This document shows positions 47,345 through 55,380 of a stretch of 64,000 bases of DNA, in pieces. The translations under genes and the position numbers were made by a program. The stretch is taken from contig NZ_JAUCCU010000001.1 in the NCBI RefSeq assembly GCF_034675845.1, positions 1,736,001 to 1,800,000 on the forward strand, given 5' to 3'. This DNA comes from Castellaniella sp. (GTDB lineage Bacteria > Pseudomonadota > Gammaproteobacteria > Burkholderiales > Burkholderiaceae_B). Below the pieces are notes generated by a model that saw only the letters and a program-made list of their open reading frames with translations, did not search any database and was not told the origin of the DNA. The first letter of the stretch is position 1. The number at the start of each line of letters is the position of its first letter.

Positions 47345-48232
47345 ATGACACAACAACGCAAGGGAATCATCCTGGCCGGCGGTTCCGGAACGCGCCTGTA
47401 TCCAGTGACTCAGGTCGTCAGCAAGCAACTGATGCCGGTCTATGACAGCCCCATGATTTACTATCCGCTGACCACGCTCATGCTCAGCGGCATTCGCGAG
47501 GTCCTGTTGATCTCCACCCCGCGTGATACGCCGCGCTTTGCGGAGCTTCTGGGCGACGGCAGCCAGTGGGGCATGAATATCCAGTATGCCGCCCAGCCCA
47601 GCCCCGATGGCTTGGCCCAGGCTTTCATTATTGGGCGCGATTTCATCGGCAATCATCCCAGCGCATTGGTGTTGGGGGATAATATTTTCTACGGTCATGA
47701 CCTGGCCCGCCGTCTGCAGGCGGCCAATCAGCAAGTCGATGGGGCCAGCGTCTTTGCCTACCACGTCCATGACCCGGAACGCTATGGCGTGGTCGAGTTC
47801 GATGCCGCCCACAAGGCCCTCAGCATCGAGGAAAAACCCCTGCGCCCCAAGAGCAATTACGCGGTCACCGGGCTGTATTTCTATGACGAACAGGTCTGTG
47901 ATATCGCCGCAGGCGTCAAGCCGTCGGCGCGTGGCGAATTGGAAATCACCGATGTGAATCAGCAGTACCTGCAACAGGGTCAGCTCAATGTCCAGATCAT
48001 GGGCCGTGGTTACGCCTGGTTGGATACCGGCACCCACGACAGTCTGCTGGACGCCAGCCAGTTCATCGCGACGCTGGAAAAACGCCAAGGCCTCAAGGTC
48101 GCCTGTCCCGAAGAGGTCGCCTGGCGTCACGGCTGGATTACCGCGGATCAGGTCCGTACGATTGCCGGCCCTTTGGCGAAGAACTGCTACGGCCAGTATT
48201 TGCTGCGCTTGGTTCAGGCAGGTGACGCATGA
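47345..48232 (+). CDS. rfbA: Glucose-1-phosphate thymidylyltransferase
   Basis: Makes dTDP-glucose from dTTP and glucose-1-phosphate, the first step to dTDP-rhamnose and related sugars. 295 residues from the ATG at 47345; an in-frame ATG five codons earlier (47330) is possible, and neither has a clear ribosome-binding site. Nucleotide site GGSGTRLYPVT with KQLMPVYDSPMIYYPL near the N-terminus, then LVLGDNIFYG and EEKP. It overlaps rfbC by 4 nt. rfbB and rfbD, needed to complete dTDP-rhamnose, are not in the window. Confidence 0.96.
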   Translation: MTQQRKGIILAGGSGTRLYPVTQVVSKQLMPVYDSPMIYYPLTTLMLSGIREVLLISTPRDTPRFAELLGDGSQWGMNIQYAAQPSPDGLAQAFIIGRDFIGNHPSALVLGDNIFYGHDLARRLQAANQQVDGASVFAYHVHDPERYGVVEFDAAHKALSIEEKPLRPKSNYAVTGLYFYDEQVCDIAAGVKPSARGELEITDVNQQYLQQGQLNVQIMGRGYAWLDTGTHDSLLDASQFIATLEKRQGLKVACPEEVAWRHGWITADQVRTIAGPLAKNCYGQYLLRLVQAGDA

Positions 48233-48777
48233 ATCTCCAGCCCAGTGCCATTCCCGAGGTTTTCACGGCGACGCCCCGCATTTTTGGTGATGAGCGCGGT
48301 TTTTTCTTTGAAAGTTTCAATGCCCAGGCCTTTCGCGAGGCGACCGGTCTGGAGGTCAACTTTGTCCAGGATAATCATTCCAAGAGCGTGCGTGGTGTGT
48401 TGCGTGGCCTGCACTATCAGTTGCCGCCCCATGCGCAGGGCAAGCTCGTGCGCGTTGTCCAGGGCGAGGTCTTCGATGTGGCGGTCGATATTCGCCGAGG
48501 CTCACCCACGTTTGGTCAGTGGGTGGGCGAAACCCTGTCGGCCGACAACAAAAAGCAGCTCTGGGTGCCGCCGGGCTTTGCCCATGGTTTTGTCACCCTG
48601 TCGGACACGGCCGAGTTCCTTTATAAGACCACAACGTTTTATGCGCCCACCCACGAGCGCTGCATTCGTTGGGATGATCCCGCGCTGGCGATTGATTGGC
48701 AACTGAATGGCCAGGCGCCGATTGTGTCAGCCAAGGATGCGGTCGGCGTCTTGCTGGCAGATGCCGAGGTCTTCTGA
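48229..48777 (+). CDS. rfbC: dTDP-4-dehydrorhamnose 3,5-epimerase
   Basis: Cupin-fold epimerase of the dTDP-rhamnose pathway. 182 residues with GFFFESFNAQAF, the catalytic histidine in VLRGLHYQLPP (near residue 63), the second active-site region VDIRRGSPTFGQWVGE, and PPGFAHGFVTLSD. Coupled to rfbA by ATGA overlap and followed by a glycosyltransferase. Confidence 0.96.
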   Translation: MNLQPSAIPEVFTATPRIFGDERGFFFESFNAQAFREATGLEVNFVQDNHSKSVRGVLRGLHYQLPPHAQGKLVRVVQGEVFDVAVDIRRGSPTFGQWVGETLSADNKKQLWVPPGFAHGFVTLSDTAEFLYKTTTFYAPTHERCIRWDDPALAIDWQLNGQAPIVSAKDAVGVLLADAEVF

Positions 48778-49753
48778 TTTGTCTGCCAGCCTGCCTGACC
48801 AGGCCTCGGCATGCGCCGAAGGCGAGCGCCCGCCCGCCCAAGTCGCCATTTTGATGGGGACGTGGCAGGGAGAACAATATCTTGCGCCTCAGCTGGATTC
48901 CTTTCTGGCCCAGCAGTACCCGCACTGGCGGCTCTGGGTGTCTGATGACGGCAGCACTGACGGGACCTTGGATATTCTGCGCCGCTATCAGGCGGGCGCC
49001 ATGGCCGGACGCCTGCAGGTGATTCAGGGACCGGCCCGAGGCTTAGCCCCCAACTTTCTGTCCCTGGCCTGTCGTGCCGATATCCTGGCCGACTACTATG
49101 CCTTTTCCGATCAGGACGATATCTGGGCGCCTGCCAAGCTCTCCCGGGCGCTGGCCGCCTTGGCCGCCTTGCCGCCGGATGTGCCGGCGCTGTATGCCTC
49201 GCGCACGCAGTTGGTCGATAGTGCCAATCGCGATATAGGTGCTTCAGTGCGCTTCCAGCGGCCTCCTGGGTTTGGTAATGCCCTGGTACAAAATATCGGC
49301 GGTGGCAACACCATGGTCTTCAACCAGGCCGCCCGCCGCCTGCTGTGTCTGGCGGGTGCCGATGTGGATGTTCTGGCCCATGACTGGTGGGTCTATATGC
49401 TGGTGGCAGGCTGCGGCGGGCGCGTATACTACGATGACTATCTGGCCTTGCGGTATCGCCAGCACGGCAACAATCTGATGGGCAGCAATCTCAGTCTGGC
49501 TGCCCGCTGGCATCGTGTCAGCCTGTTGTGGCAGGGTGATTTCTATAACTGGAACACCGCCAATATCGCCGCCTTGCAGCGTGTCCAGGATCACCTGACG
49601 CCGTCGTCGCGACAGATGCTGAATGCCTTTGCCCAAGGCCGGGATCGGTCCTTGTTGCCGCGCCTGTGGTGGTTTGCCCGCAGTGGCCTGTATCGCCAGA
49701 CCTTGCTGGGCAACCTTGGCCTGCTGACCGCTGCCCTGCTTGGCAGACTCTAA
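48761..49753 (+). CDS. GT2 glycosyltransferase, rhamnosyltransferase-like
   Basis: Transfers a sugar from a nucleotide sugar to a glycan or protein acceptor. I choose the ATG at 48761 (330 residues), overlapping rfbC by 17 nt; a TTG at 48779, right after the rfbC stop, is an alternative. The GT-A fold opens AILMGTWQGEQYLAPQLDSF, with DDGSTDGT as the nucleotide-binding acidic motif and FSDQDDIWAPAKL as the metal-binding DxD region; these are typical of rhamnosyltransferases such as RfbF/RgpB. The rfbAC neighbours support a dTDP-sugar donor. No membrane segments. Confidence 0.85.
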   Translation: MPRSSDLSASLPDQASACAEGERPPAQVAILMGTWQGEQYLAPQLDSFLAQQYPHWRLWVSDDGSTDGTLDILRRYQAGAMAGRLQVIQGPARGLAPNFLSLACRADILADYYAFSDQDDIWAPAKLSRALAALAALPPDVPALYASRTQLVDSANRDIGASVRFQRPPGFGNALVQNIGGGNTMVFNQAARRLLCLAGADVDVLAHDWWVYMLVAGCGGRVYYDDYLALRYRQHGNNLMGSNLSLAARWHRVSLLWQGDFYNWNTANIAALQRVQDHLTPSSRQMLNAFAQGRDRSLLPRLWWFARSGLYRQTLLGNLGLLTAALLGRL

Positions 49754-49770
49754 ACCCAACGGAATGACTC

Positions 49771-50577
49771 ATGCCTGATTTTCACGCCATTACTCCCACG
49801 AACCATGCAGATAAAGGCTGGCACGCCAGCCCTGGCTACGGCTTTGCTGCCCACGACACCATGGCCGTGTTGGTCATGCAGGAAATCCCCCGTGCGTGCC
49901 TTAGTCTGCCGCTGGCCCTTACCCAATCTGATGGGCATTACATGCCGGTGGCCCTGCAGGGCCTGGCCCAGGGGCAGAATCTGCTGGTGGCCCCGGACGG
50001 GCGCTGGCTGGCCGATTACATTCCGGCCGCCTATCGTGGCTATCCTTTTGCCTTGGCGCGTGTCGGGGACGACCGGACAGTGCTGTGTTTTGACCACGAT
50101 AGCGGTCTGCTCGAGACCGGCGGGGCCGCCGGTGCGGCCAATGGTGGCAGTCAGCCGTTTTTTGATGAACAAGGTCAGCCTGTAGAGCGCGTGCGCCAGA
50201 TTTTGCAGTTTCTCAGCCAGGTCCAGGCCAATGCCCAGCCCACCCAACTGTTATGTGATGCTTTGCAGCAACACGGACTGATCGAGCCCTGGCCGATCAA
50301 TATCCAGGGCGACGAAGGCAAGACCACGACGCTGCAGGGGCTGTTTCGCATCAACGAAACTGCCCTCAACGCCTTGTCGCCCGAGTCATTTCAGGCCCTG
50401 AGAGAAGCTGGGGCCCTGCCCTTGGCGTATTGTCAGTTACTGTCCATGCAGCACCTGCAGCGCCTGGGAATATTGGCGCGCGCTCACGCCGCACAGGCGC
50501 CGGTCTTGCCCGAAAGCCCCACAGGCGATCTGGATCTGGAGTTTCTGAATAGCGGCGGAACCATTAAGTTCCACTGA
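49771..50577 (+). CDS. SapC family protein
   Basis: A 268-residue protein of the SapC family, named after a gene next to S-layer protein genes in Campylobacter. Biochemical role is unknown. The N-terminal part has the typical SLPLALTQSDGHYMPVALQGL and GRWLADYIPAAYRGYPFAL; the middle has CFDHDSGLL and FFDEQGQP; the C-terminal part LQGLFRINETALNALSPESF and a final helix. No signal peptide, so cytoplasmic. It lies between the glycosyltransferase and the type I secretion genes, fitting a role in making or exporting a surface protein. Confidence 0.85.
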   Translation: MPDFHAITPTNHADKGWHASPGYGFAAHDTMAVLVMQEIPRACLSLPLALTQSDGHYMPVALQGLAQGQNLLVAPDGRWLADYIPAAYRGYPFALARVGDDRTVLCFDHDSGLLETGGAAGAANGGSQPFFDEQGQPVERVRQILQFLSQVQANAQPTQLLCDALQQHGLIEPWPINIQGDEGKTTTLQGLFRINETALNALSPESFQALREAGALPLAYCQLLSMQHLQRLGILARAHAAQAPVLPESPTGDLDLEFLNSGGTIKFH

Positions 50578-50599
50578 CCATGCCGCACGCCTTTCCAGG

Positions 50600-50635
50600 C
50601 ATGCGCGCTTCGTGAGATTCAGCGAGGCGCGCATG
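50600..50635 (+). terminator. Hairpin between sapC and the secretion operon
   Basis: Arms CATGCGCGCTTCG and CGAGGCGCGCATG pair over 13 positions with one mismatch; 10-nt loop. No T-run follows, so Rho-independent termination is uncertain. Beyond it, a G8 tract (50653-50660) and AT-rich sequence precede the ABC gene, probably the promoter region. Confidence 0.45.
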
Positions 50636-50841
50636 GTGAGAAGCACTGAATCGGGGGGGGCGGTGTCAGAATAAATTCAGCCTACGTTCAAGCGATGTTC
50701 AGGCTTAACATGTTATATTGAAATGCTTTTCTGCTTTTGCTTTTGGTAAGTCTTGCGTCATGGGCGTTAGATGTTCTGATCCAGAAGCGGATGATTGCAT
50801 CAGCGGCCCCTTTCGATGCCGCCTCTTATACTCTCGGTTCA

Positions 50842-52578
50842 ATGACTCCACACAACCGCACCGAACTGGGCGAAGCGCTATTCCGCTTTCGCCGTATCCT
50901 CTACAGTCTGGCGGCTTTCAGTTTCGTCATCAATATGCTGGCGCTTACGCCATCGCTGTACATGCTGCAGGTCTATGACCGCGTGCTGAACAGCCAGAAT
51001 GAAACTACGCTGCTCGTCCTCTCGTTGCTGGTGGTGGCAATTTTTGCCCTGTCCGGCTTGTTGCAGCTGGTGCGGTCCTCGGTGCTGATCCGCGTGGGCA
51101 ACCGCTTTGACACCATGCTGAACCAGCGGGTCTTCACGGCTGCCTTCGAGCGCAACCTTCGTCGCGAGGGCGGCAATCCTTCCCAGGCAATTCAAGACCT
51201 GACCCGCCTGCGCCAGTTCCTGACCGGCAACGCCTTGTTTGCCGTGTTTGATATCCCCTGGACACCGATTTACATTGCTGTGGCCTTCATGGTGCACCCG
51301 CTGTTGGGGGCCATGAACGTTTTTGGTTCCTTTGTGCTGGTCATTATGGCGTACCTGACCCACGTCGCGACCCACAAGCCGCTGGACGAGGCGAACCAGG
51401 CATCTGTGCGTGCCAATGCCTTTGCCAACAGCCATCTGCATAACGCCGAGGTCATCGAGGCCATGGGCATGCTGCCGGGCTTGCGTTCGCGCTGGCTGTC
51501 CCAGCATCGCCGCATGCTGGGCCTGCAGACGCTCGCGTCGGATCGCAATGCCCGCATTAGCGGCATTTCACAGTTCGTGCGTATTTCGTTGCAGTCCCTG
51601 ATTCTAGGGGTGGGCGCATTGCTGGTGATTCAAGGAAAAATCACCGCCGGCATGATGATTGTCTGCTCCATCCTGATGGGCCAGGCGCTACGCCCGGTGG
51701 AAATGGCCATCAATTCCTGGAAACAATTCATTGCCTGCAAGGGCGCCTATGCCCGTCTGGACGAAATGCTGAAAACCGCGCCTGCGCGTGGGTCCAGCCT
51801 CAGCCTGCCTGCGCCGCGTGGTCACTTGCTGCTTGAAAACGTGTTTGCCACCCCGCCGGGTGCACGCGCTGCAGTACTCAAGGGCCTGAATTTCAGCGTG
51901 GATGCCGGTGATGTGGTCGGTGTGATTGGCCCTTCGGGGGCGGGAAAATCCACGCTTGCCCGCCTACTGGTGGGGGTTTGGGGCGCCCAGGCCGGCAATG
52001 TGCGCCTGGATGGCGCCGATATTTATCGCTGGAATAAAGACGAACTCGGCCCCCATATTGGCTATCTGCCCCAGGATATCGAACTCTTCGAGGGCAGTGT
52101 GGCCGAGAACATCGCCCGTTTTGCCACTCCGGATTCCAATAAGGTGATTGCGGCGGCCCAGCAGGCCGGCGTGCACGACATGATTCTGCGCCTGCCTCAG
52201 GGCTATGACACCCAGATGGGCATGAACGGCTCGTCCCTGTCGGGTGGACAGCGCCAGCGTGTGGCCCTGGCGCGTGCCATTTACGGCAATCCGGCGCTGA
52301 TCGTGCTGGATGAGCCCAACTCCAATCTCGACGAGGCCGGCGAGGCATCCCTGGTCGAGACCTTGAAAGTATTGAAGGCCCAGGGCTCCACCGTCATCGT
52401 CATTACCCATCGCACCAGCGTGTTGTCTGCTGTCGACAAGCTCCTGGTGATGCGCGATGGCGTGGTCATGATGTATGGCGCCCGAGAAGACGTCCTCAAG
52501 GGCCTGCAACAGCAACAGTTGCAGGCACGCAGCCAAGCGGCGGGCAATGGCCAACTGCAGGTCGCCGCTGGCCGATAG
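50842..52578 (+). CDS. Type I secretion ABC permease/ATPase (PrtD type)
   Basis: Inner membrane motor of a type I secretion system. Start at 50842 (MTPHNRTELG) gives 578 residues, the PrtD/AprD length; the open frame from 50737 adds 35 residues without homology. Membrane domain ~20-290 with MLALTPSLYMLQVYDRVL, then the ATPase: Walker A GPSGAGKST (363-371), Q-loop YLPQD, signature LSGGQRQR and Walker B ALIVLDEPNSNLD. There is no N-terminal C39 peptidase, so the substrate probably carries a C-terminal uncleaved signal, as for RTX proteases, lipases and S-layer proteins. Nine bp before the fusion-protein gene. Confidence 0.93.
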   Translation: MTPHNRTELGEALFRFRRILYSLAAFSFVINMLALTPSLYMLQVYDRVLNSQNETTLLVLSLLVVAIFALSGLLQLVRSSVLIRVGNRFDTMLNQRVFTAAFERNLRREGGNPSQAIQDLTRLRQFLTGNALFAVFDIPWTPIYIAVAFMVHPLLGAMNVFGSFVLVIMAYLTHVATHKPLDEANQASVRANAFANSHLHNAEVIEAMGMLPGLRSRWLSQHRRMLGLQTLASDRNARISGISQFVRISLQSLILGVGALLVIQGKITAGMMIVCSILMGQALRPVEMAINSWKQFIACKGAYARLDEMLKTAPARGSSLSLPAPRGHLLLENVFATPPGARAAVLKGLNFSVDAGDVVGVIGPSGAGKSTLARLLVGVWGAQAGNVRLDGADIYRWNKDELGPHIGYLPQDIELFEGSVAENIARFATPDSNKVIAAAQQAGVHDMILRLPQGYDTQMGMNGSSLSGGQRQRVALARAIYGNPALIVLDEPNSNLDEAGEASLVETLKVLKAQGSTVIVITHRTSVLSAVDKLLVMRDGVVMMYGAREDVLKGLQQQQLQARSQAAGNGQLQVAAGR

Positions 52579-52587
52579 AGACACCCC

Positions 52588-53955
52588 ATGAAGCTATTTT
52601 CACGTAAATCCACCGCAGAAGACGATATCAACGAGGCCCTGGAAGCCCCCGGCAGCCAGGTGGACGAAAATTTCGTCCGGCCCTTGCGTATTGGCCTGCT
52701 GGCCCTGGTCATCGGTTTTGGCGGTTTTGTCGGCTGGGGTGCTTTTGCCCCTCTGGACGAAGGCGAGCCCGCCAATGGCGTTGTCGAGGTCGTGGGTAAC
52801 CGCAAGACCATCCAGCACCTCGAGGGCGGGACCGTCGACGCCATTCTGGTGCGCGATGGCGACCGTGTCGCTGCGAATCAGGTGCTACTGCGCCTGAATC
52901 CCACCCGCGCCTTGTCTGATCGCGGCGTGGCCAGTTCCCAGTACATTATTGCCCGTACCACCGAAGACCGGCTCCAGGCTGAACGCGACGGTTTGGAAAA
53001 TATTGCCTTTGACGAGGAGCTGGCCAAGCGCTTTCACGATGACCCCCGCTATCAGCGGGCGATTTCAGCCCAGGAAGAACTGTTTGGCACGCGTCGGGCA
53101 GCCCTGAAGGGCGAAATCGCCATTTTGCGCGAAAATCTGGCAGGCGCCCAGACCCAGCTGGATGGACTGTTGCAGGTCCAGGCCAGTCGCAAGGAACAAA
53201 TCAGCTATATCAACAAAGAACTCGCCGGGGTGCGCGAACTTGCCAAAGACGGTTATCTGCCGCGCAATCGCCTGCTCGAACTGGAACGCGATGCCGCCCA
53301 GCTACAGGGGGCGCTGTCCAATGCCGTGGTGGATGCCGGGCGTACCCGCAACCAGATCGCCGAACTGAAGCTGCGGGTTTTGCAGCGCGAACAGGACTAC
53401 CAAAAAGAAGTCCAATCCCAGCTCAGTGATGTGCAAAAAGAAGTGTCTTCATTGGCCAATCGTCTGGCCTCGCTGGATTATTCCGTGGCTCAGACGGAAA
53501 TCCGTTCGCCCATCGAAGGCACGGTGCAGAATCTGAAGATCCATACGGTCGGCGGCGTGATTGCACCCGGCGCAGAACTCATGGAAATCATTCCGGACGA
53601 CGCCTCTTATGTCGTTAACGCTGAGGTCCCCGTGCAGGCGATTGATCGTGTTTATCCTGGCTTGCCTGTCGAAATCACCTTTCCAGCGCTGAATCATGCG
53701 AAAACTCCCAGCGTGCCCGGAGAGCTCGTCACGATCTCTGCTGACCGCATCACCGATCAACGCACAGGCATTCCTTACTATCAGGCCAAGGTGAAACTTC
53801 TGCCCGAAGGCGAGGAAATGGTCAAAGCAGTCGGCGGAGACATACGCGCCGGCATGCCGGCCACGGTGATGATCAAGCTGGGCGAACGCACGCTCTTCAG
53901 CTACCTGCTCAAGCCCTTCCTCGAACGCCTGCACACATCATTGACCGAAAAATGA
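52588..53955 (+). CDS. Type I secretion membrane fusion protein (HlyD/PrtE family)
   Basis: Periplasmic adaptor linking ABC motor and outer membrane channel. 455 residues: short cytoplasmic tail, one membrane helix (~32-52, IGLLALVIGFGGFVGWGAFAP), first half of a lipoyl domain (TIQHLEGGTVDAILVRDGD), a long coiled coil (~130-300), then second lipoyl half (TEIRSPIEGTVQNLKIHTVGG) and a beta-barrel (VPVQAIDRVYPG). It overlaps the next gene by 4 nt. Confidence 0.93.
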   Translation: MKLFSRKSTAEDDINEALEAPGSQVDENFVRPLRIGLLALVIGFGGFVGWGAFAPLDEGEPANGVVEVVGNRKTIQHLEGGTVDAILVRDGDRVAANQVLLRLNPTRALSDRGVASSQYIIARTTEDRLQAERDGLENIAFDEELAKRFHDDPRYQRAISAQEELFGTRRAALKGEIAILRENLAGAQTQLDGLLQVQASRKEQISYINKELAGVRELAKDGYLPRNRLLELERDAAQLQGALSNAVVDAGRTRNQIAELKLRVLQREQDYQKEVQSQLSDVQKEVSSLANRLASLDYSVAQTEIRSPIEGTVQNLKIHTVGGVIAPGAELMEIIPDDASYVVNAEVPVQAIDRVYPGLPVEITFPALNHAKTPSVPGELVTISADRITDQRTGIPYYQAKVKLLPEGEEMVKAVGGDIRAGMPATVMIKLGERTLFSYLLKPFLERLHTSLTEK

Positions 53956-55376
53956 TCTTCCGTACCCGTGTCTTCGCGCTTATGCTTATGCTTGTGCTGC
54001 TGACTCCGGCAGCCATCTGGCCGCAGGCTGCATCGGCAGCGGACTCTGCCGGAGACACGAAAGCCCAGGCGATTGCCAAGCAGTCCTCGGTTTCGCCCCT
54101 ATCCGCCTGGCAACTGGCCAAGGCCAACGATCCCAGCTATCAGGCCGCCATCAGCGAGCGCGAGGCAGGTCAGGCGAACCGTGCGCTGGGCCGTGCAGCG
54201 CTGCTGCCGCAGATCAACGCCAGCGCAGGGCGCAGCCGGACGCGAGGTACTTTGCAGGCCCCCGATGCGCGGGGCAATGTGGTCGAGACCGATCTGGCCT
54301 ATATGACCCGCACCAACCAGATTCAGGCCAGTCAGGCACTGTTTGACTGGGCCAAGATTGCCGGGGCTCGTCAGGGCTATGCCCGGGCAGACCTCAGCCT
54401 GGCGGTGTTTGATACCAAGGCCCGTGATATTTCCACGCGGCTGATCAGCCGCTATCTTCAGGCGCTGCTGTCTTACGAAAACGTGGCCCTGTCTCGTGGC
54501 GATCTCAATAACAGCGATAAGAACGTCAATATTGCCCAGCGCCGCTATGATGCGGGCGAGGGCACCATTACCGACGTACGGGAAGCCACCTCGCGCCGCG
54601 ACCTGTCGCGAGCCAACCTGATTCAGGCGGAAGACGGCCTGGCGATTGCGCGTCGCGAACTGCAGGCCATGATAGGCACAGACCCCGCTGAGATTCTGGG
54701 CCTGTCGCCGGACTTCAAGCCCGTGCCCCTGGACCCGCCTGATCTGGCGGCTTGGCAAGCGCGGGCCGAGCAGGCCAATGCGGATATCCAGAGCAGCCAG
54801 CAAAATCTGCGGGTCGCCGACCGCGAGGTTGACAAGGCCATCGGCGGTTTTTTGCCCACGGTCAGTGCTGTTGCTTCGCGCAGCGTCAACGAGTCTGATT
54901 CGATTTCCACCCGCAGCCAGAACAGTTATTACAACAGCATCGGTGTGCAGGCCAGTTTGTCTATTTTTGCAGGTGGCCAGACCTACGCACAGGTCCAGCA
55001 GGCACGCCATAGCCGGGATCAGGCAGGTCATCAGCTCAATGCCGCCCAGGCGCAGGTTGGTGTTGATGTGACCCGCCAATATCAGGGGGTCGTCAGTGGC
55101 GCTCAGCGCATTGCTGCCCTGGAAACCGCCGTCAGCACCGGGGCCTTGTCCCTGGAGGCCATGCAAAAAAGCTACCAAGGGGGCACGCGCAGCATCAGCG
55201 ATATTCTGGACGCCCAGGATCAGTTGCTGACTGCCCAGCGCGATCTGGCGCAGGCGCGCCTGGAGTACGTCAATGCCCATATTGGCCTGGATGCCGTCTC
55301 GGGCGCCCTGGACGATGAAGCCATTGCGGATGCCACCAAGGCCTGGTTCGGCCCCAATATTGTCCAGCTGGGTTGA
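53952..55376 (+). CDS. TolC-family outer membrane factor of the type I system
   Basis: Forms the outer membrane channel and periplasmic tunnel. The 474-residue precursor has a signal sequence ending near ASAAD and two repeats of the outer-membrane-efflux domain (LAKANDPSYQAAI to ALLSYENVALSRGD, then VADREVDKAIGGFLPTV to QNSYYNSIGVQASLSIFAGG). Coupled to the fusion-protein gene by ATGA. Confidence 0.92.
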   Translation: MIFRTRVFALMLMLVLLTPAAIWPQAASAADSAGDTKAQAIAKQSSVSPLSAWQLAKANDPSYQAAISEREAGQANRALGRAALLPQINASAGRSRTRGTLQAPDARGNVVETDLAYMTRTNQIQASQALFDWAKIAGARQGYARADLSLAVFDTKARDISTRLISRYLQALLSYENVALSRGDLNNSDKNVNIAQRRYDAGEGTITDVREATSRRDLSRANLIQAEDGLAIARRELQAMIGTDPAEILGLSPDFKPVPLDPPDLAAWQARAEQANADIQSSQQNLRVADREVDKAIGGFLPTVSAVASRSVNESDSISTRSQNSYYNSIGVQASLSIFAGGQTYAQVQQARHSRDQAGHQLNAAQAQVGVDVTRQYQGVVSGAQRIAALETAVSTGALSLEAMQKSYQGGTRSISDILDAQDQLLTAQRDLAQARLEYVNAHIGLDAVSGALDDEAIADATKAWFGPNIVQLG

Positions 55377-55380
55377 TTGG

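Noticed and set aside
50687..50719. Sigma-70 promoter with TATATT before the secretion operon
   Set aside because: A -10-like TATATT exists at 50714-50719, but the only -35-like sequence is spaced too far away; not enough to call.
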